Shown: piece after piece, positions 32,981 to 42,360 of the stretch | Numbering within the stretch: position 1 is the first letter of the stretch | Layout of the letters: every line of letters begins with the position of its first letter | DNA from: a virus | Direction: 5' to 3' (one strand) | IMG/VR virus record: IMGVR_UViG_3300008262_000247 | Span: 1-56,059 of that record | Length of the DNA: 56,059 bases | The notes under the pieces: model-generated | Database searches by the model: none | What the model saw: only the letters and a program-made list of their open reading frames with translations | What the model was told of the DNA's origin: nothing | Made by a program: the position numbers and the translations under genes

Positions 32981-35900
32981 ATGAGTAGTTTCATAGGAAA
33001 AAATTCAAATGGCCTAAATCAGGAAAGTTCAAGTTTATTAACACTCTATGTGAGTGGGTCTCCTGTAATTTATACATCACCTAATTCGGTTAGGGTTGTA
33101 AACGGCGCACCATTTTCCGCATCTATAATACAAACATCAACAATAACTCCATCCGGTTCATCTTTATTAATAAATGCGGAAGTAAACATTACTGGATCTG
33201 TATCTGCATCGTTGTTTAGAGGTGATGGTAGTGGATTATTCAATATTCAAGCCGATTCTATCGGAGATATTAATAGAATCAAATCTGGGTCTGCAATTGC
33301 ACAAATTTCACCAAATCAAGGATTAGTAGTAAACGTACCAACATCTATTAGTGGTGGATTATCCGTAAATGGAAATGCAAAGGTTACTGGTTCTATAACT
33401 GTAACTTCAAATTTATTTGTAGGTGGAATTATTCAAGCTGAAGAAATTCGTACAACATATATTTCTTCTTCTGTAATTTATTCATCTGGTTCAAATAAAT
33501 TTGGTGATAGTGTATCTGATAGACAAGAACTAACAGGTAGTGTTGGTATTAGTGGAAGTATAACCGTAACCGGAGATACTATACCAACTGATAATACAAC
33601 AAATGAAGTATTAGTAGTAAATTTAAGCACTGGTAGAGTAGGTAGAAGATTTGCAGCGGCAACATCTGGTACGTCTGGTTCCTCTGGTTCATCTGGAAGT
33701 AGTGGAAGTAGTGGTACAACCGGTTCGGCGGGGTCATCTGGAAGTTCAGGTTCATCGGGTTCATCTGGAAGTAGCGGAAGCAGTGGAAGTTCAGGTTCAT
33801 CTGGTTCATCAGGAAGCAGTGGAAGCTCTGGTTCATCAGGAAGTAGTGGAAGCTCTGGAAGTAGTGGCTCATCTGGAAGTAGTGGAAGTAGTGGTTCATC
33901 AGGAAGTTCAGGTTCATCAGGAAGTAGTGGAAGCTCTGGAAGTAGTGGCTCATCAGGTACAACTGGTTCGGCAGGTTCTTCTGGAAGTAGTGGAAGTTCC
34001 GGTACATCTGGAAAAGATGGCACATCTGGAACTTCTGGTACATCTGGTTCATCAGGAACTAGCGGAAGTTCTGGTTCATCTGGCTCAAGTGGAGCAAGTG
34101 GAAAGGATGGTTCTTCAGGTTCTTCAGGAACATCAGGAAGTGGTACATCTGGTTCTTCAGGCTCATCTGGAAGTAGTGGAAGTAGTGGTTCATCTGGAAG
34201 CTCTGGTTCTTCTGGTATATCTGGTGCTGGTGGTAGTGCCGGTTCATCTGGTTCTTCTGGTTCATCTGGAAGTTCTGGTGTATCCGGTTCATCTGGTTCA
34301 TCGGGAAGTAGTGGTTCATCTGGAAGCTCTGGTTCTTCTGGTATATCTGGTGCCGGTGGTCAAAGTGGTTCAGCAGGAACGAGTGGAAGTTCAGGTTCAT
34401 CTGGAAGTTCAGGTTCTTCTGGTTCTTCTGGTTCATCTGGAAGCAGTGGAAGTTCAGGTACAACGGGAAAAGATGGTACATCAGGTTCATCTGGTACATC
34501 TGGAGCAACTGGTTCACCTGGTACAAGTGGCACATCTGGAAGTTCAGGTTCATCGGGAAGTAGTGGTACTTCTGGAGTAACGGGAAAAGATGGTTCATCT
34601 GGAAGTTCTGGTTCATCCGGTTCTTCAGGAAGTAGTGGAAGCTCTGGTACATCCGGTGCTAGTGGAAAAGATGGTACATCGGGTTCATCAGGAAGTTCAG
34701 GTTCTTCAGGCTCATCTGGAAGCAGTGGAAGTTCCGGCTCATCTGGAGCTAGTGGTTCATCTGGAAGTAGCGGAAGTTCTGGTTCATCTGGAAGTTCTGG
34801 TTCATCCGGAAGTAGTGGAAGTTCTGGTTCATCTGGAGTTAGTGGCTCATCTGGCTCATCTGGAAGTAGTGGAAGCTCTGGAAGTAGTGGCACATCTGGT
34901 ACATCAGGTACGAGTGGCACATCGGGAACTTCTGGAAAAAGTGGTTCTTCTGGTTCTTCTGGTTCATCTGGAAGTAGCGGAAGCAGTGGAAGTTCAGGTT
35001 CATCCGGCTCATCTGGTTCATCAGGAAGTAGTGGAAGTTCTGGAAGTAGTGGTAGTGCCGGTTCATCTGGTTCATCTGGATTACTTTCTTTGACAGGTAC
35101 TACTGTAAATGGTGTGATAACATTAGCAGCAAGTGGAGCTCCAAATGCAAATGTAAATGCAAATTTAACTTTTAATGGTACTACATTAGCAGTAACTGGT
35201 AACGCTACAATTAGTGGTGACCTTACTGTAAGTGGTACTACAACATATATTAATACAACAACTCTTAATGTAGGTGATAACATCATTACGTTAAATGCGG
35301 ATATTGGTGCATCAACTGCTCCAACTGAAAATGCTGGTATTGAAGTTAAGAGAGGTAATGCTTCAACTGTTTCATTCTATTGGAACGAATCTACTGATAG
35401 ATGGTATGCGGATAATACTTTTGAAGTAAATGGTAATGTAATTCTTTCAGGTACAATAGATACTGGTCAGGGAGCAACTGAAGTTTATTTAATGAATCAA
35501 AACATCAGAACAACTGATGCTGTAACATTTGCAACCGTAAATACTGGCCAGGGTGCTAACGAATTATACGCAATGGACCAAAACGTTAGAACATCCGATA
35601 ACGTTCAATTTGCAAACGTAACTGCAACCGGATTTGTTAGAGCTACAAATGGATTTATTGCAAGTGATAACGTAAGAATTTTTGCACCACAAGGAGCATC
35701 TTATGTTACATCGGCATCAACTATAACTGGTGCTTGGAAAATAAAATTACCTACATCTAAAAATAACTCATCTACAATGATGAGAATGACTGTTCAAATT
35801 TATCAGTATAATACTGGTAAATCACATACATTCTATATTGGTGGATACAATTATAGTGGTGGTAACTGGTATAATATATTTGCAACAAATATAACCGATA

Positions 35901-38900
35901 GTGGTGATAACTATACTGTTAGATTTGGATACGATGGTTCATCCGATTGTATATGGATTGGTGAGACTGGTTCTTCTTGGTCTTATCCACAAGTATTTGT
36001 TACTGATGCTCAATTTGGATATAATGGATATGATACAAACTGGGGAACTGGATGGTCAATTAATCCAGTAACTTCATTTGATACTGTTGAACAAAGTAGA
36101 ACTGCAGCTCTTACCTTAAACTCTACATTACATCCATACGCAGCAAATATGAACCAATATGTTAGAACGTATGATACTGTAACATTTAACAATATCAACG
36201 TTACTAATAATATAGAATCGGTAGGTGGAGATATTAAATTCACTGGTTCTGATTCGTATATTTGGATGCCAAATAACAACTCTTACTCAACCGGATTTTA
36301 TGACCCAGTATCTGGATTAGTTCCGATTAACATTAGTGGGCCTTCTGATGGTATATTCATTGGTAACAATATGTGGATTAGCTATAATACTGCTAATAAC
36401 AATAACTACAATGAAAATATTAGACTGTATCCTGCAGGAAACGGTGTATCCGTAATTGGATTTAGAGCTGGGGCTGGTACAACTGGTGGAACACCTGATA
36501 CTTCTATATTGGGATATAGTACTTATTTTGAAACTCGTGTTGGTTCTACTTGGGAAACGAGGATATATAGTGGATATGCGGAAGCAAGAGGTGATTTTAG
36601 AGCACCAATATTCAGAGATAGTGCTGACCCAAGTAATAGATATGTAGACCCTAACTCTACTTCCCAAATGAACTTTATAAGATTGTATGATTCCGAATCA
36701 ATGCAATTATATGGTATTAGAGGCCGTTTTACAAACGAATATATACATCTTTATAATAAAGTTGGTGTAGGGCATCCAGGTGGATGGGGAGCCGGAGAAG
36801 GAAATACTCCTGTTTATGGCTTATCTACATATGGTGCAATGAATATCGGATATGGTTATACTGCTGATAGCAGTTTAACTGGTACGTTGAATATTAATGG
36901 TAGTACTATAAATGGTACAAACGATGCAACTCTTTATATAACTTCTACAAATAATAATGACTGGTTATTAAGACTAAATGCTTCCAATGGTTCTAAAACG
37001 GAATATGGTATGTACGTTGGTATTCCAGCCGGTGCATCTTATGCTTATGCTGTTTTAAGAGATAATAATACTTGGGTATATAGGGTAAGTGGGCAAGGAT
37101 ACGTTTATACAAATTATATAGAAGATATTACAAACTCAGCATATAGAATTGATTTTGAAAGTACATCCAGATTAAATGCATTACAGGTAAATAAAACATA
37201 TCAAAATGAACAATATATTGATGTACCTGGAACATTCAATGCATCATCTAGAAGATGGGTAAGATTTAGTATTAGTAGATTTAATGCAGGCGGTTCTCCA
37301 GTTAGAATATCAATATCTCGTTCTATTTCCGATAATGGTTCAAACCCTTATGGTGGTTGTACTGCAGAATTTGTAATTAATTCCAGAGAGTGGCATAGTG
37401 GACAAGAAAATATGTGGTATTTCTATACTGAACATGGTTCTTATAACGCTAACCAAAATCCTTATGCATATTTCATTTATCAAGCCGGTCCAAGAGATTT
37501 AGCGGGTGGTGGATATTGGTTCTATATGTTATTATTAGATGGTGTTCGTTATAGAATGTCTGTATCTGCAGATATGAACTTTAATAATGATGGAATAGGT
37601 GGTATAGAATATAGTGTTAGTGATCCTGGTGGTGTTCCAAGAATTCCATTAGGTTCTGGTGTAATTGGTAACAACTCAACTTATAATCAAATTACCGCAA
37701 CAAACGGTATGTTTGGTATAATATATGATTACGATGATAGAGGATTTTATGTAGACCCTAATAGTACAACAAACATTAGATACTTAAAAGTTAATACTAC
37801 CGGAACATCATCTGGTACAAGAGCATTAACTATTAAGCAAGATGGTCAAGGAGAAATTAACTTTGGCTCATATCCTGCATCTTGGACATCGGCATTACAA
37901 ATTCAAAATAATAATAATACTGATTATCTATGGATGTCTCCATTAGATGATGGATATGCTGGTAGAATTGTAATGGTGGGTGATAACTTAGATATCTATC
38001 CACAAAACTCATATTCAGCAACATTCGTACCTGGTGAAATTAGAAGTGCAATGTTGAGACACCCGTCATCAACGAGTTATTATGTTCAACCGGCAGATAC
38101 ATCGTTTATGGCCAGAGTTGTGTTACAACAAAATCCTGTTGGTACTGGATATGCAAATAACTCAAACGTTCCATCTTACTACTTTGGACAAGCGAGTGGT
38201 AATGATGATGGTTGGAAAATATATAGTGAATCTCCTGGTGGTTCAAATACCGGAGCACTTATTTTACAATCCGAAGATGATTATGATGGTAATGAATCTA
38301 TTAGATTAAGATTTAAGAGAACTTATCCTGGTTATCAAACAAGTGATATATTGGTTGCGTATTATAACTACGCACAATTTAATGGTGAATTAAGAGCACC
38401 AATATTTGTTGACTCAGATAACCCTGCGTACTTTGTAGACCCAAATAGCCGTTCTCGTTTGGCATCAATGGATTATGGTAACGCATCATACTACTTAGCA
38501 GGTGGTAGTTGGGGGTATCGTCATAATACTCCTTATGGATATATTGAATTTGGACCGGCTAACTCATCACATGCTCACATTTATACTGACCGTTCTAACT
38601 TCTACTACAACGTAGATGATTCTTATTTGAATGGTAGAAGAATATTGATGGAAAATCGTTGGTTGAGTAATCTTTATTTTGGCACTGGTGGTGATATATA
38701 CACAATACGATTAAGAAGTTCTTACGATGGCGGATATTACATAGAACCAAGAGGATATAGCTATATTGGTAGAGATAATGGTCCTGTAATGGAGATGGTC
38801 AAATATGGTTCAGCTCCTGGTAACAATACATCATTATTAGTAAGAAACCAATATGGTAACCACTCTTGGGGTATTGTTGCGGAATTCCGTGTTGAGGCAA

Positions 38901-39049
38901 GTGGTGGTACTGATAGACCTTCAATTCTATTCTCATCTGGATATAATAGCTGGACTTGGTCTGTTGGTTATGGTATGCGGATGATAACTTCCGTATTAAT
39001 GATAGACATGGTTGGAGAAATGGTAGTTGGGGTAATACTAGATTATTGA
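32981..39049 (+). CDS. Second large tail fiber, N-terminal and shaft part (frame breaks near 38975)
   Basis: 2,022 residues. Residues about 60-230 hold the shared strand modules (IKSGSAIAQISPNQGLVVNV, ISSSVIYSSGSNKFGD). Residues 230-699 are a collagen-like GSS/GTS stalk. The region after that (TLNVGDNIITLNADIG, EVYLMNQNIRTTDAVTF) and repeated YVDPNSTS-type motifs (near 36643, 37750, 38430) are typical of phage fiber shafts. The frame stops at 39049, but after about 38975 its product (GMRMITSVLMIDMVG) no longer looks like a fiber. The -1 frame there continues the shaft, so the real gene very likely runs to 40872 (about 2,630 residues). Confidence 0.8.
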   Translation: MSSFIGKNSNGLNQESSSLLTLYVSGSPVIYTSPNSVRVVNGAPFSASIIQTSTITPSGSSLLINAEVNITGSVSASLFRGDGSGLFNIQADSIGDINRIKSGSAIAQISPNQGLVVNVPTSISGGLSVNGNAKVTGSITVTSNLFVGGIIQAEEIRTTYISSSVIYSSGSNKFGDSVSDRQELTGSVGISGSITVTGDTIPTDNTTNEVLVVNLSTGRVGRRFAAATSGTSGSSGSSGSSGSSGTTGSAGSSGSSGSSGSSGSSGSSGSSGSSGSSGSSGSSGSSGSSGSSGSSGSSGSSGSSGSSGSSGSSGSSGSSGSSGSSGTTGSAGSSGSSGSSGTSGKDGTSGTSGTSGSSGTSGSSGSSGSSGASGKDGSSGSSGTSGSGTSGSSGSSGSSGSSGSSGSSGSSGISGAGGSAGSSGSSGSSGSSGVSGSSGSSGSSGSSGSSGSSGISGAGGQSGSAGTSGSSGSSGSSGSSGSSGSSGSSGSSGTTGKDGTSGSSGTSGATGSPGTSGTSGSSGSSGSSGTSGVTGKDGSSGSSGSSGSSGSSGSSGTSGASGKDGTSGSSGSSGSSGSSGSSGSSGSSGASGSSGSSGSSGSSGSSGSSGSSGSSGSSGVSGSSGSSGSSGSSGSSGTSGTSGTSGTSGTSGKSGSSGSSGSSGSSGSSGSSGSSGSSGSSGSSGSSGSSGSAGSSGSSGLLSLTGTTVNGVITLAASGAPNANVNANLTFNGTTLAVTGNATISGDLTVSGTTTYINTTTLNVGDNIITLNADIGASTAPTENAGIEVKRGNASTVSFYWNESTDRWYADNTFEVNGNVILSGTIDTGQGATEVYLMNQNIRTTDAVTFATVNTGQGANELYAMDQNVRTSDNVQFANVTATGFVRATNGFIASDNVRIFAPQGASYVTSASTITGAWKIKLPTSKNNSSTMMRMTVQIYQYNTGKSHTFYIGGYNYSGGNWYNIFATNITDSGDNYTVRFGYDGSSDCIWIGETGSSWSYPQVFVTDAQFGYNGYDTNWGTGWSINPVTSFDTVEQSRTAALTLNSTLHPYAANMNQYVRTYDTVTFNNINVTNNIESVGGDIKFTGSDSYIWMPNNNSYSTGFYDPVSGLVPINISGPSDGIFIGNNMWISYNTANNNNYNENIRLYPAGNGVSVIGFRAGAGTTGGTPDTSILGYSTYFETRVGSTWETRIYSGYAEARGDFRAPIFRDSADPSNRYVDPNSTSQMNFIRLYDSESMQLYGIRGRFTNEYIHLYNKVGVGHPGGWGAGEGNTPVYGLSTYGAMNIGYGYTADSSLTGTLNINGSTINGTNDATLYITSTNNNDWLLRLNASNGSKTEYGMYVGIPAGASYAYAVLRDNNTWVYRVSGQGYVYTNYIEDITNSAYRIDFESTSRLNALQVNKTYQNEQYIDVPGTFNASSRRWVRFSISRFNAGGSPVRISISRSISDNGSNPYGGCTAEFVINSREWHSGQENMWYFYTEHGSYNANQNPYAYFIYQAGPRDLAGGGYWFYMLLLDGVRYRMSVSADMNFNNDGIGGIEYSVSDPGGVPRIPLGSGVIGNNSTYNQITATNGMFGIIYDYDDRGFYVDPNSTTNIRYLKVNTTGTSSGTRALTIKQDGQGEINFGSYPASWTSALQIQNNNNTDYLWMSPLDDGYAGRIVMVGDNLDIYPQNSYSATFVPGEIRSAMLRHPSSTSYYVQPADTSFMARVVLQQNPVGTGYANNSNVPSYYFGQASGNDDGWKIYSESPGGSNTGALILQSEDDYDGNESIRLRFKRTYPGYQTSDILVAYYNYAQFNGELRAPIFVDSDNPAYFVDPNSRSRLASMDYGNASYYLAGGSWGYRHNTPYGYIEFGPANSSHAHIYTDRSNFYYNVDDSYLNGRRILMENRWLSNLYFGTGGDIYTIRLRSSYDGGYYIEPRGYSYIGRDNGPVMEMVKYGSAPGNNTSLLVRNQYGNHSWGIVAEFRVEASGGTDRPSILFSSGYNSWTWSVGYGMRMITSVLMIDMVGEMVVGVILDY
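33668..35077 (+). repeat. Collagen-like Gly-X-Y stalk of the second fiber
   Basis: About 470 residues of Gly-X-Y triplets, dominated by GSS, with GKD, GIS-GAG-G and GTT variants. It is more uniform than the stalk in the first fiber. It starts after RRFAAATS and ends before GLLSLTG. Confidence 0.9.
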
Positions 39050-40872
39050 TTGATACTGGTAGTACAACTTATATATATGGTTCTTTTCAAGCAGATATAA
39101 CATACGATAGAAATAGTACCGGTTATTATTTTGGTAGCGGTAATGGAGATGCTAGTTTTGCAGGAACATCTACAAACAATCTTTATGTAAGACCGGGATA
39201 TATGCTGTATTCTGATATGGGTGGTTGGACCGGAGAATATAATAAAATTCAATGGCACTCATCTCACTTGTACATGCAACAAAGAAGTGGTGGTTATCAC
39301 ATTATGAGAAGAACTGATGGTAATAACACTCACTATTTTGCAGAAGATGGAAATATATGGACAAGTTATTGGGGATGGTTGACGGGTATAATCAATCAGG
39401 CAGTAAGAACTGATTCATCACCAACATTCCAAGAAGTTTATGCAAATGGTTGGTTCAGAAACAATAACTCTGGACAAGGTTTGTATAATCAAAACAGAGG
39501 AATGCACTGGTATTCTAATAATGGATATTGGAAATCAGCTGGTGGTGGATATGCATATGGTGGTATAGTCTTTTACAATAACTACGAATCTGATTTAAGA
39601 GGATACGCTGGATATTGGGATGGTAGTGGATTTGGTATGTTGAATAGTTCTGGTAACTGGCAGATTCGTATTGAATATGGTAACGCTGATGGCAATGGTA
39701 ACTCTCAATGGCAAGGTCTGACTGATTATGGTAGAATGAGAACCGGCTTGACGGGTAAAGGTGGTTCTAACTATCGTAGAAATGATTATACCGGTGATAG
39801 TAACCACTGGACCGGTGTAATGGGTTGGGGTACTCAAGACCTGAATACTGTTCAAGGATGGGGAGCTGGATTTACCGATACTTGGTCAAATCCTGGAAAC
39901 CAGCCTCCTGGAACATCACACTGGTTAGGTATGCAGACATATCACTATGTTTATAGTGGTTATGGATATGGATGGCAAATAGAAGGTGGACCAGTTGATA
40001 GACTTTGGTTTAGAAACTCTTGGCCGTATAATTCAGGTTGGAAAGCACAGGTTGACTCAAATAATAGAGGTGAATATTGTATTCCTACTTATGACTACAA
40101 CCACTATTCAAGAGTTTACTTTACTTACAATAGAGGATACTACGCAACACAAACCGATTCGGCAATGTGTCAACCATACTCTACTGGTAATAATGGTGCG
40201 TTTATGTCATTCCACAAAGGAGGCTATTATGCTATTAACTTAGGTTTGGATGGTGATAACGTTGTAAGATGGGGTGGTTGGTCTTCCAGATGGCAGAGAT
40301 ACTATTTGAATGATGATACTTTGGGTACTCCTTATATCTTACGTTCAAACTTTGATAACTATGGTTCTGGTGGTATTTGGGTATCGGATGATGGTGATTT
40401 AGTTGACTTAAATGATGGTTATTTAGCATTAAGAGCTTCATATGGTTTAAGAATCCATAGTGGTAATAGAGGTGGTGGTGCAAACATCAACTTAAGATAT
40501 GATGGTGTGATTATCGCATCAAACAACATTATCGCATATGGCTCCCCTTCGGATAGAAGATTGAAAGATAATGTTAAGTACTATGAAAATGCATTGGATA
40601 AAGTACTTAGACTTAGAGGTGTTGAATTTGATTGGAAAGAAGGTACTGATGAGTATGAAACAACCGGATTAAGACATGATATTGGTTTCATAGCACAAGA
40701 AGTTGAAGATGTTGAACCATTATTAGTAAGACCTGATGATGGTGGATATTTAGCATTGAGAGATAGAGCAATACCGGCATTATTAGTAAACGCTATTCAG
40801 GAACAACAAAAAATGATTGAAGAATTGAAAGCGGAAGTAAAAATGTTAAAAGAAAAATTAGGGTTTGAGTAA
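38956..40872 (+). CDS. Second large tail fiber, C-terminal part with S74 chaperone domain
   Basis: 638 codons in the -1 frame relative to the upstream part. The first residues (MVCWLW) are out-of-frame noise. From YADDNFRINDRHGW onward it reads as fiber shaft, rich in Gly, Tyr, Trp and Asn. Residues about 532-600 (PSDRRLKDNVKYYENALDKV, then FDWKEGT, GFIAQEVEDVEPLLV) are a peptidase S74 intramolecular chaperone, ending in a coiled coil (NAIQEQQKMIEELKAEVKML). The SDRRLKDN motif with Ser just before Asp is the usual self-cleavage site, so the chaperone probably cuts itself off after the trimer folds. It has no start of its own. Confidence 0.85.
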   Translation: MVCWLWYADDNFRINDRHGWRNGSWGNTRLLIDTGSTTYIYGSFQADITYDRNSTGYYFGSGNGDASFAGTSTNNLYVRPGYMLYSDMGGWTGEYNKIQWHSSHLYMQQRSGGYHIMRRTDGNNTHYFAEDGNIWTSYWGWLTGIINQAVRTDSSPTFQEVYANGWFRNNNSGQGLYNQNRGMHWYSNNGYWKSAGGGYAYGGIVFYNNYESDLRGYAGYWDGSGFGMLNSSGNWQIRIEYGNADGNGNSQWQGLTDYGRMRTGLTGKGGSNYRRNDYTGDSNHWTGVMGWGTQDLNTVQGWGAGFTDTWSNPGNQPPGTSHWLGMQTYHYVYSGYGYGWQIEGGPVDRLWFRNSWPYNSGWKAQVDSNNRGEYCIPTYDYNHYSRVYFTYNRGYYATQTDSAMCQPYSTGNNGAFMSFHKGGYYAINLGLDGDNVVRWGGWSSRWQRYYLNDDTLGTPYILRSNFDNYGSGGIWVSDDGDLVDLNDGYLALRASYGLRIHSGNRGGGANINLRYDGVIIASNNIIAYGSPSDRRLKDNVKYYENALDKVLRLRGVEFDWKEGTDEYETTGLRHDIGFIAQEVEDVEPLLVRPDDGGYLALRDRAIPALLVNAIQEQQKMIEELKAEVKMLKEKLGFE

Positions 40873-40881
40873 ACAACTATA

Positions 40882-40889
40882 TATTTATA
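40882..40889 (+). promoter_or_regulatory. Putative late promoter box TATTTATA before gene 40911
   Basis: TATTTATA lies 21 nt before ATG 40911, embedded in an AT-only stretch. Confidence 0.55.
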
Positions 40890-40910
40890 TATATTAAAAA
40901 GAGAATAACT

Positions 40911-41336
40911 ATGGCAATTAAAATAGCAGCAGAAATTGGAACATCACAGGGTATAACCGATGAAGCGTATGTTAGAATTTATCGTTACGTTGTAGATAGA
41001 AACAAAGGTGCATTAGAACTTTATGTGAATGTATTTAAAAATGAAGAAACCGCAAGATTATTAGAAACTAATATTTCTAATCGTATGGGTGCACCAATTC
41101 AAGATAGATTCCTTGCAAAAGTTGATGCAATTCCACATTGGCATTCATTACCTATGATAAGAACCGAAGAAGAAATTATTGATGGTAGAGTTTATGAAAA
41201 GAAAGTTTCTGATTTTAGTGTATTGGAAGGTGCAGATATATTTGCAAAAGCATATCCTTTGTTAAAAGAAAAGATTGCGGCAGATTTAATTGAAAGAAAT
41301 GTAATAGCATCTCCATCGGTTTTAGTTGATTGTTAA
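40911..41336 (+). CDS. Small tail-region protein, unknown function
   Basis: A 141-residue protein that I do not recognise. It begins with a beta segment (TDEAYVRIYRYVVDRNKGAL, then LELYVNVFKNEETARLLE) and ends with a helical part (FSVLEGADIFAKAYPLLKEK). A middle segment is Ile/Glu-rich (IRTEEEIIDGRVYEKKVSDF). The opening strands resemble small phage adaptor proteins. It starts a three-gene group before the sheath, so a fiber-attachment or tail role is plausible but unproven. Confidence 0.55.
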   Translation: MAIKIAAEIGTSQGITDEAYVRIYRYVVDRNKGALELYVNVFKNEETARLLETNISNRMGAPIQDRFLAKVDAIPHWHSLPMIRTEEEIIDGRVYEKKVSDFSVLEGADIFAKAYPLLKEKIAADLIERNVIASPSVLVDC

Positions 41337-41351
41337 AATAAAATAATAAAA

Positions 41352-41639
41352 ATGCTTACAAAAGTAACTGATAAAAACTTATTTGGAAAAACTGTAAATA
41401 TAGTTTTTACAAACCTTCTTAATTATGATTTACAAAATGATGATTGTACATTAAGATATGAATTAAGATTTAGAGACCCTAATAGAGAGTCCGTAGCAAT
41501 TCCTGATAATTTGGTTGCAGCCGGAGAATGGAAAGTTCCGGCAAATGTTTTAACTGCATGGAGTGGTAGTAATCATTATTTAGCAGAAAAAATGTGTGAA
41601 GAATTTGGGTTTAATGTAGTTGAAGAATTACAATCATAA
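41352..41639 (+). CDS. Small tail-region protein, unknown function
   Basis: A 95-residue protein with no family that I can name. It contains DDCTLRYELRFRDPNRESVA at about residues 30-50 and a helical end (HYLAEKMCEEFGFNVVEELQ). It lies 15 nt after gene 40911 without a box or terminator between, so they are probably co-transcribed. Confidence 0.5.
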   Translation: MLTKVTDKNLFGKTVNIVFTNLLNYDLQNDDCTLRYELRFRDPNRESVAIPDNLVAAGEWKVPANVLTAWSGSNHYLAEKMCEEFGFNVVEELQS

Positions 41640-41657
41640 TAAAAAAGTTAATCTTAA

Positions 41658-41665
41658 TATTTATA
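41658..41665 (+). promoter_or_regulatory. Putative late promoter box TATTTATA before gene 41685
   Basis: TATTTATA lies 19 nt before ATG 41685, the usual spacing. Confidence 0.57.
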
Positions 41666-41684
41666 ATTAATTAAAAAACAAATT

Positions 41685-42074
41685 ATGGCATATACATACG
41701 ATTGGAAATTAACAGGCCTAAAAAAACAAAGTAGAAATGGTATAGAAGGAGCTGTTGTTCAAACATATTGGAAAGTTATTGCAACTGATGAAGATGGTGA
41801 TACTGGCGAATTCGTTGGTGGAACACCATTTCCTATAACATCTGTTGATCCAGAAAATTTTACTCCTTACGATGAATTAACCGAAGCAGATGTGCTTGAA
41901 TGGATTAAAAATTATGTAAGTGGTTCAAATGTATCAACGAATTATTGGGGACATATATCCAATGTAATAGAAAAACAATTAGAGGAAAAGAAATCACCAA
42001 TAGTTTCAATAGGAGAATTTGAATTCCCTTGGTCAACCGGCTCATTAGCAAGTGGTTCAACTATCCCTTACTAA
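41685..42074 (+). CDS. Small conserved phage tail-region protein (DUF7936-like)
   Basis: A 129-residue protein with the pattern YTYDWKLTGLKKQSRNGIEG, then VVQTYWKVIATDEDGDTGEF, PENFTPYDELTEADVLEWIK and a Lys/Glu-rich helix. I recall this layout from small conserved proteins in the tail regions of many phages and some myoviruses, with no assigned function. The C-terminal tail (EFEFPWSTGSLASGSTIPY) is Ser/Gly-rich. It is the last gene before a terminator and the sheath. Confidence 0.6.
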   Translation: MAYTYDWKLTGLKKQSRNGIEGAVVQTYWKVIATDEDGDTGEFVGGTPFPITSVDPENFTPYDELTEADVLEWIKNYVSGSNVSTNYWGHISNVIEKQLEEKKSPIVSIGEFEFPWSTGSLASGSTIPY

Positions 42075-42095
42075 TAACAATTTATAGAAGATTAG

Positions 42096-42139
42096 AACCC
42101 AAATCATAGTTTTAAATGAAATTGTGTTTTGGGTTTTTT
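42096..42139 (+). terminator. Intrinsic terminator before the sheath gene
   Basis: AACCCAAA at 42096-42103 pairs with TTTGGGTT at 42128-42135 across a 24-nt loop, and a T run follows at 42134-42139. The long loop makes it weaker than the others. A TATTTATA box follows within 6 nt. Confidence 0.7.
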
Positions 42140-42144
42140 CTTTA

Positions 42145-42152
42145 TATTTATA
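42145..42152 (+). promoter_or_regulatory. Putative late promoter box TATTTATA before the sheath gene
   Basis: TATTTATA lies just after a terminator and 53 nt before ATG 42206. This is the longest box-to-start distance in the window. Confidence 0.52.
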
Positions 42153-42204
42153 TCTGTATTTTTGTAAACAAATACCACTATTAAAAATCAAATCGGAGAA
42201 ATAA

Positions 42205-42360
42205 AATGGCAGAAAGAAGTTTCAAACATTATTTGGAGTTCCTGACGGAACATATTACACAGAAACGGCAGTAGCTAAATACCTTGAAAACGCAAATTCG
42301 GCAACAATTGTAAGAGTTGCGGGTATTGGTGGTTATTATCAAACCGCACCTTTAGCTATT
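42205..42360 (+). other. Tail sheath coding extension without start (deletion or frame break near 42220)
   Basis: The sheath frame is open back to a TAA at 42202-42204. From 42220 it encodes FQTLFGVPDGTYYTETAVAK, then NSATIVRVAGIGGYYQTAP, which matches the sheath region after the N-terminal arm. ATG 42206 (well spaced from a GGAG at 42195-42198) is in a different frame and gives only 22 codons (MAERSFKHYL...). The natural reading is that ATG GCA GAA AGA was the true start and that about 40-50 residues between it and FQTLF have been lost out of frame. Confidence 0.75.

Noticed and set aside
38955-38990. Programmed -1 frameshift in the S74 fiber
   Set aside because: There is no X-XXY-YYZ slippery site or obvious downstream structure. 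A single missing T gives a simpler explanation.
20634-40872. Diversity-generating retroelement acting on the fibers
   Set aside because: I saw no reverse transcriptase gene and no template/variable repeat pair with adenine-biased differences in the window.
42206-42274. Separate 22-codon gene starting at ATG 42206
   Set aside because: Its start matches the expected sheath start and the codons after it are the sheath sequence read out of frame, so it is better explained as the broken 5' end of the sheath gene.
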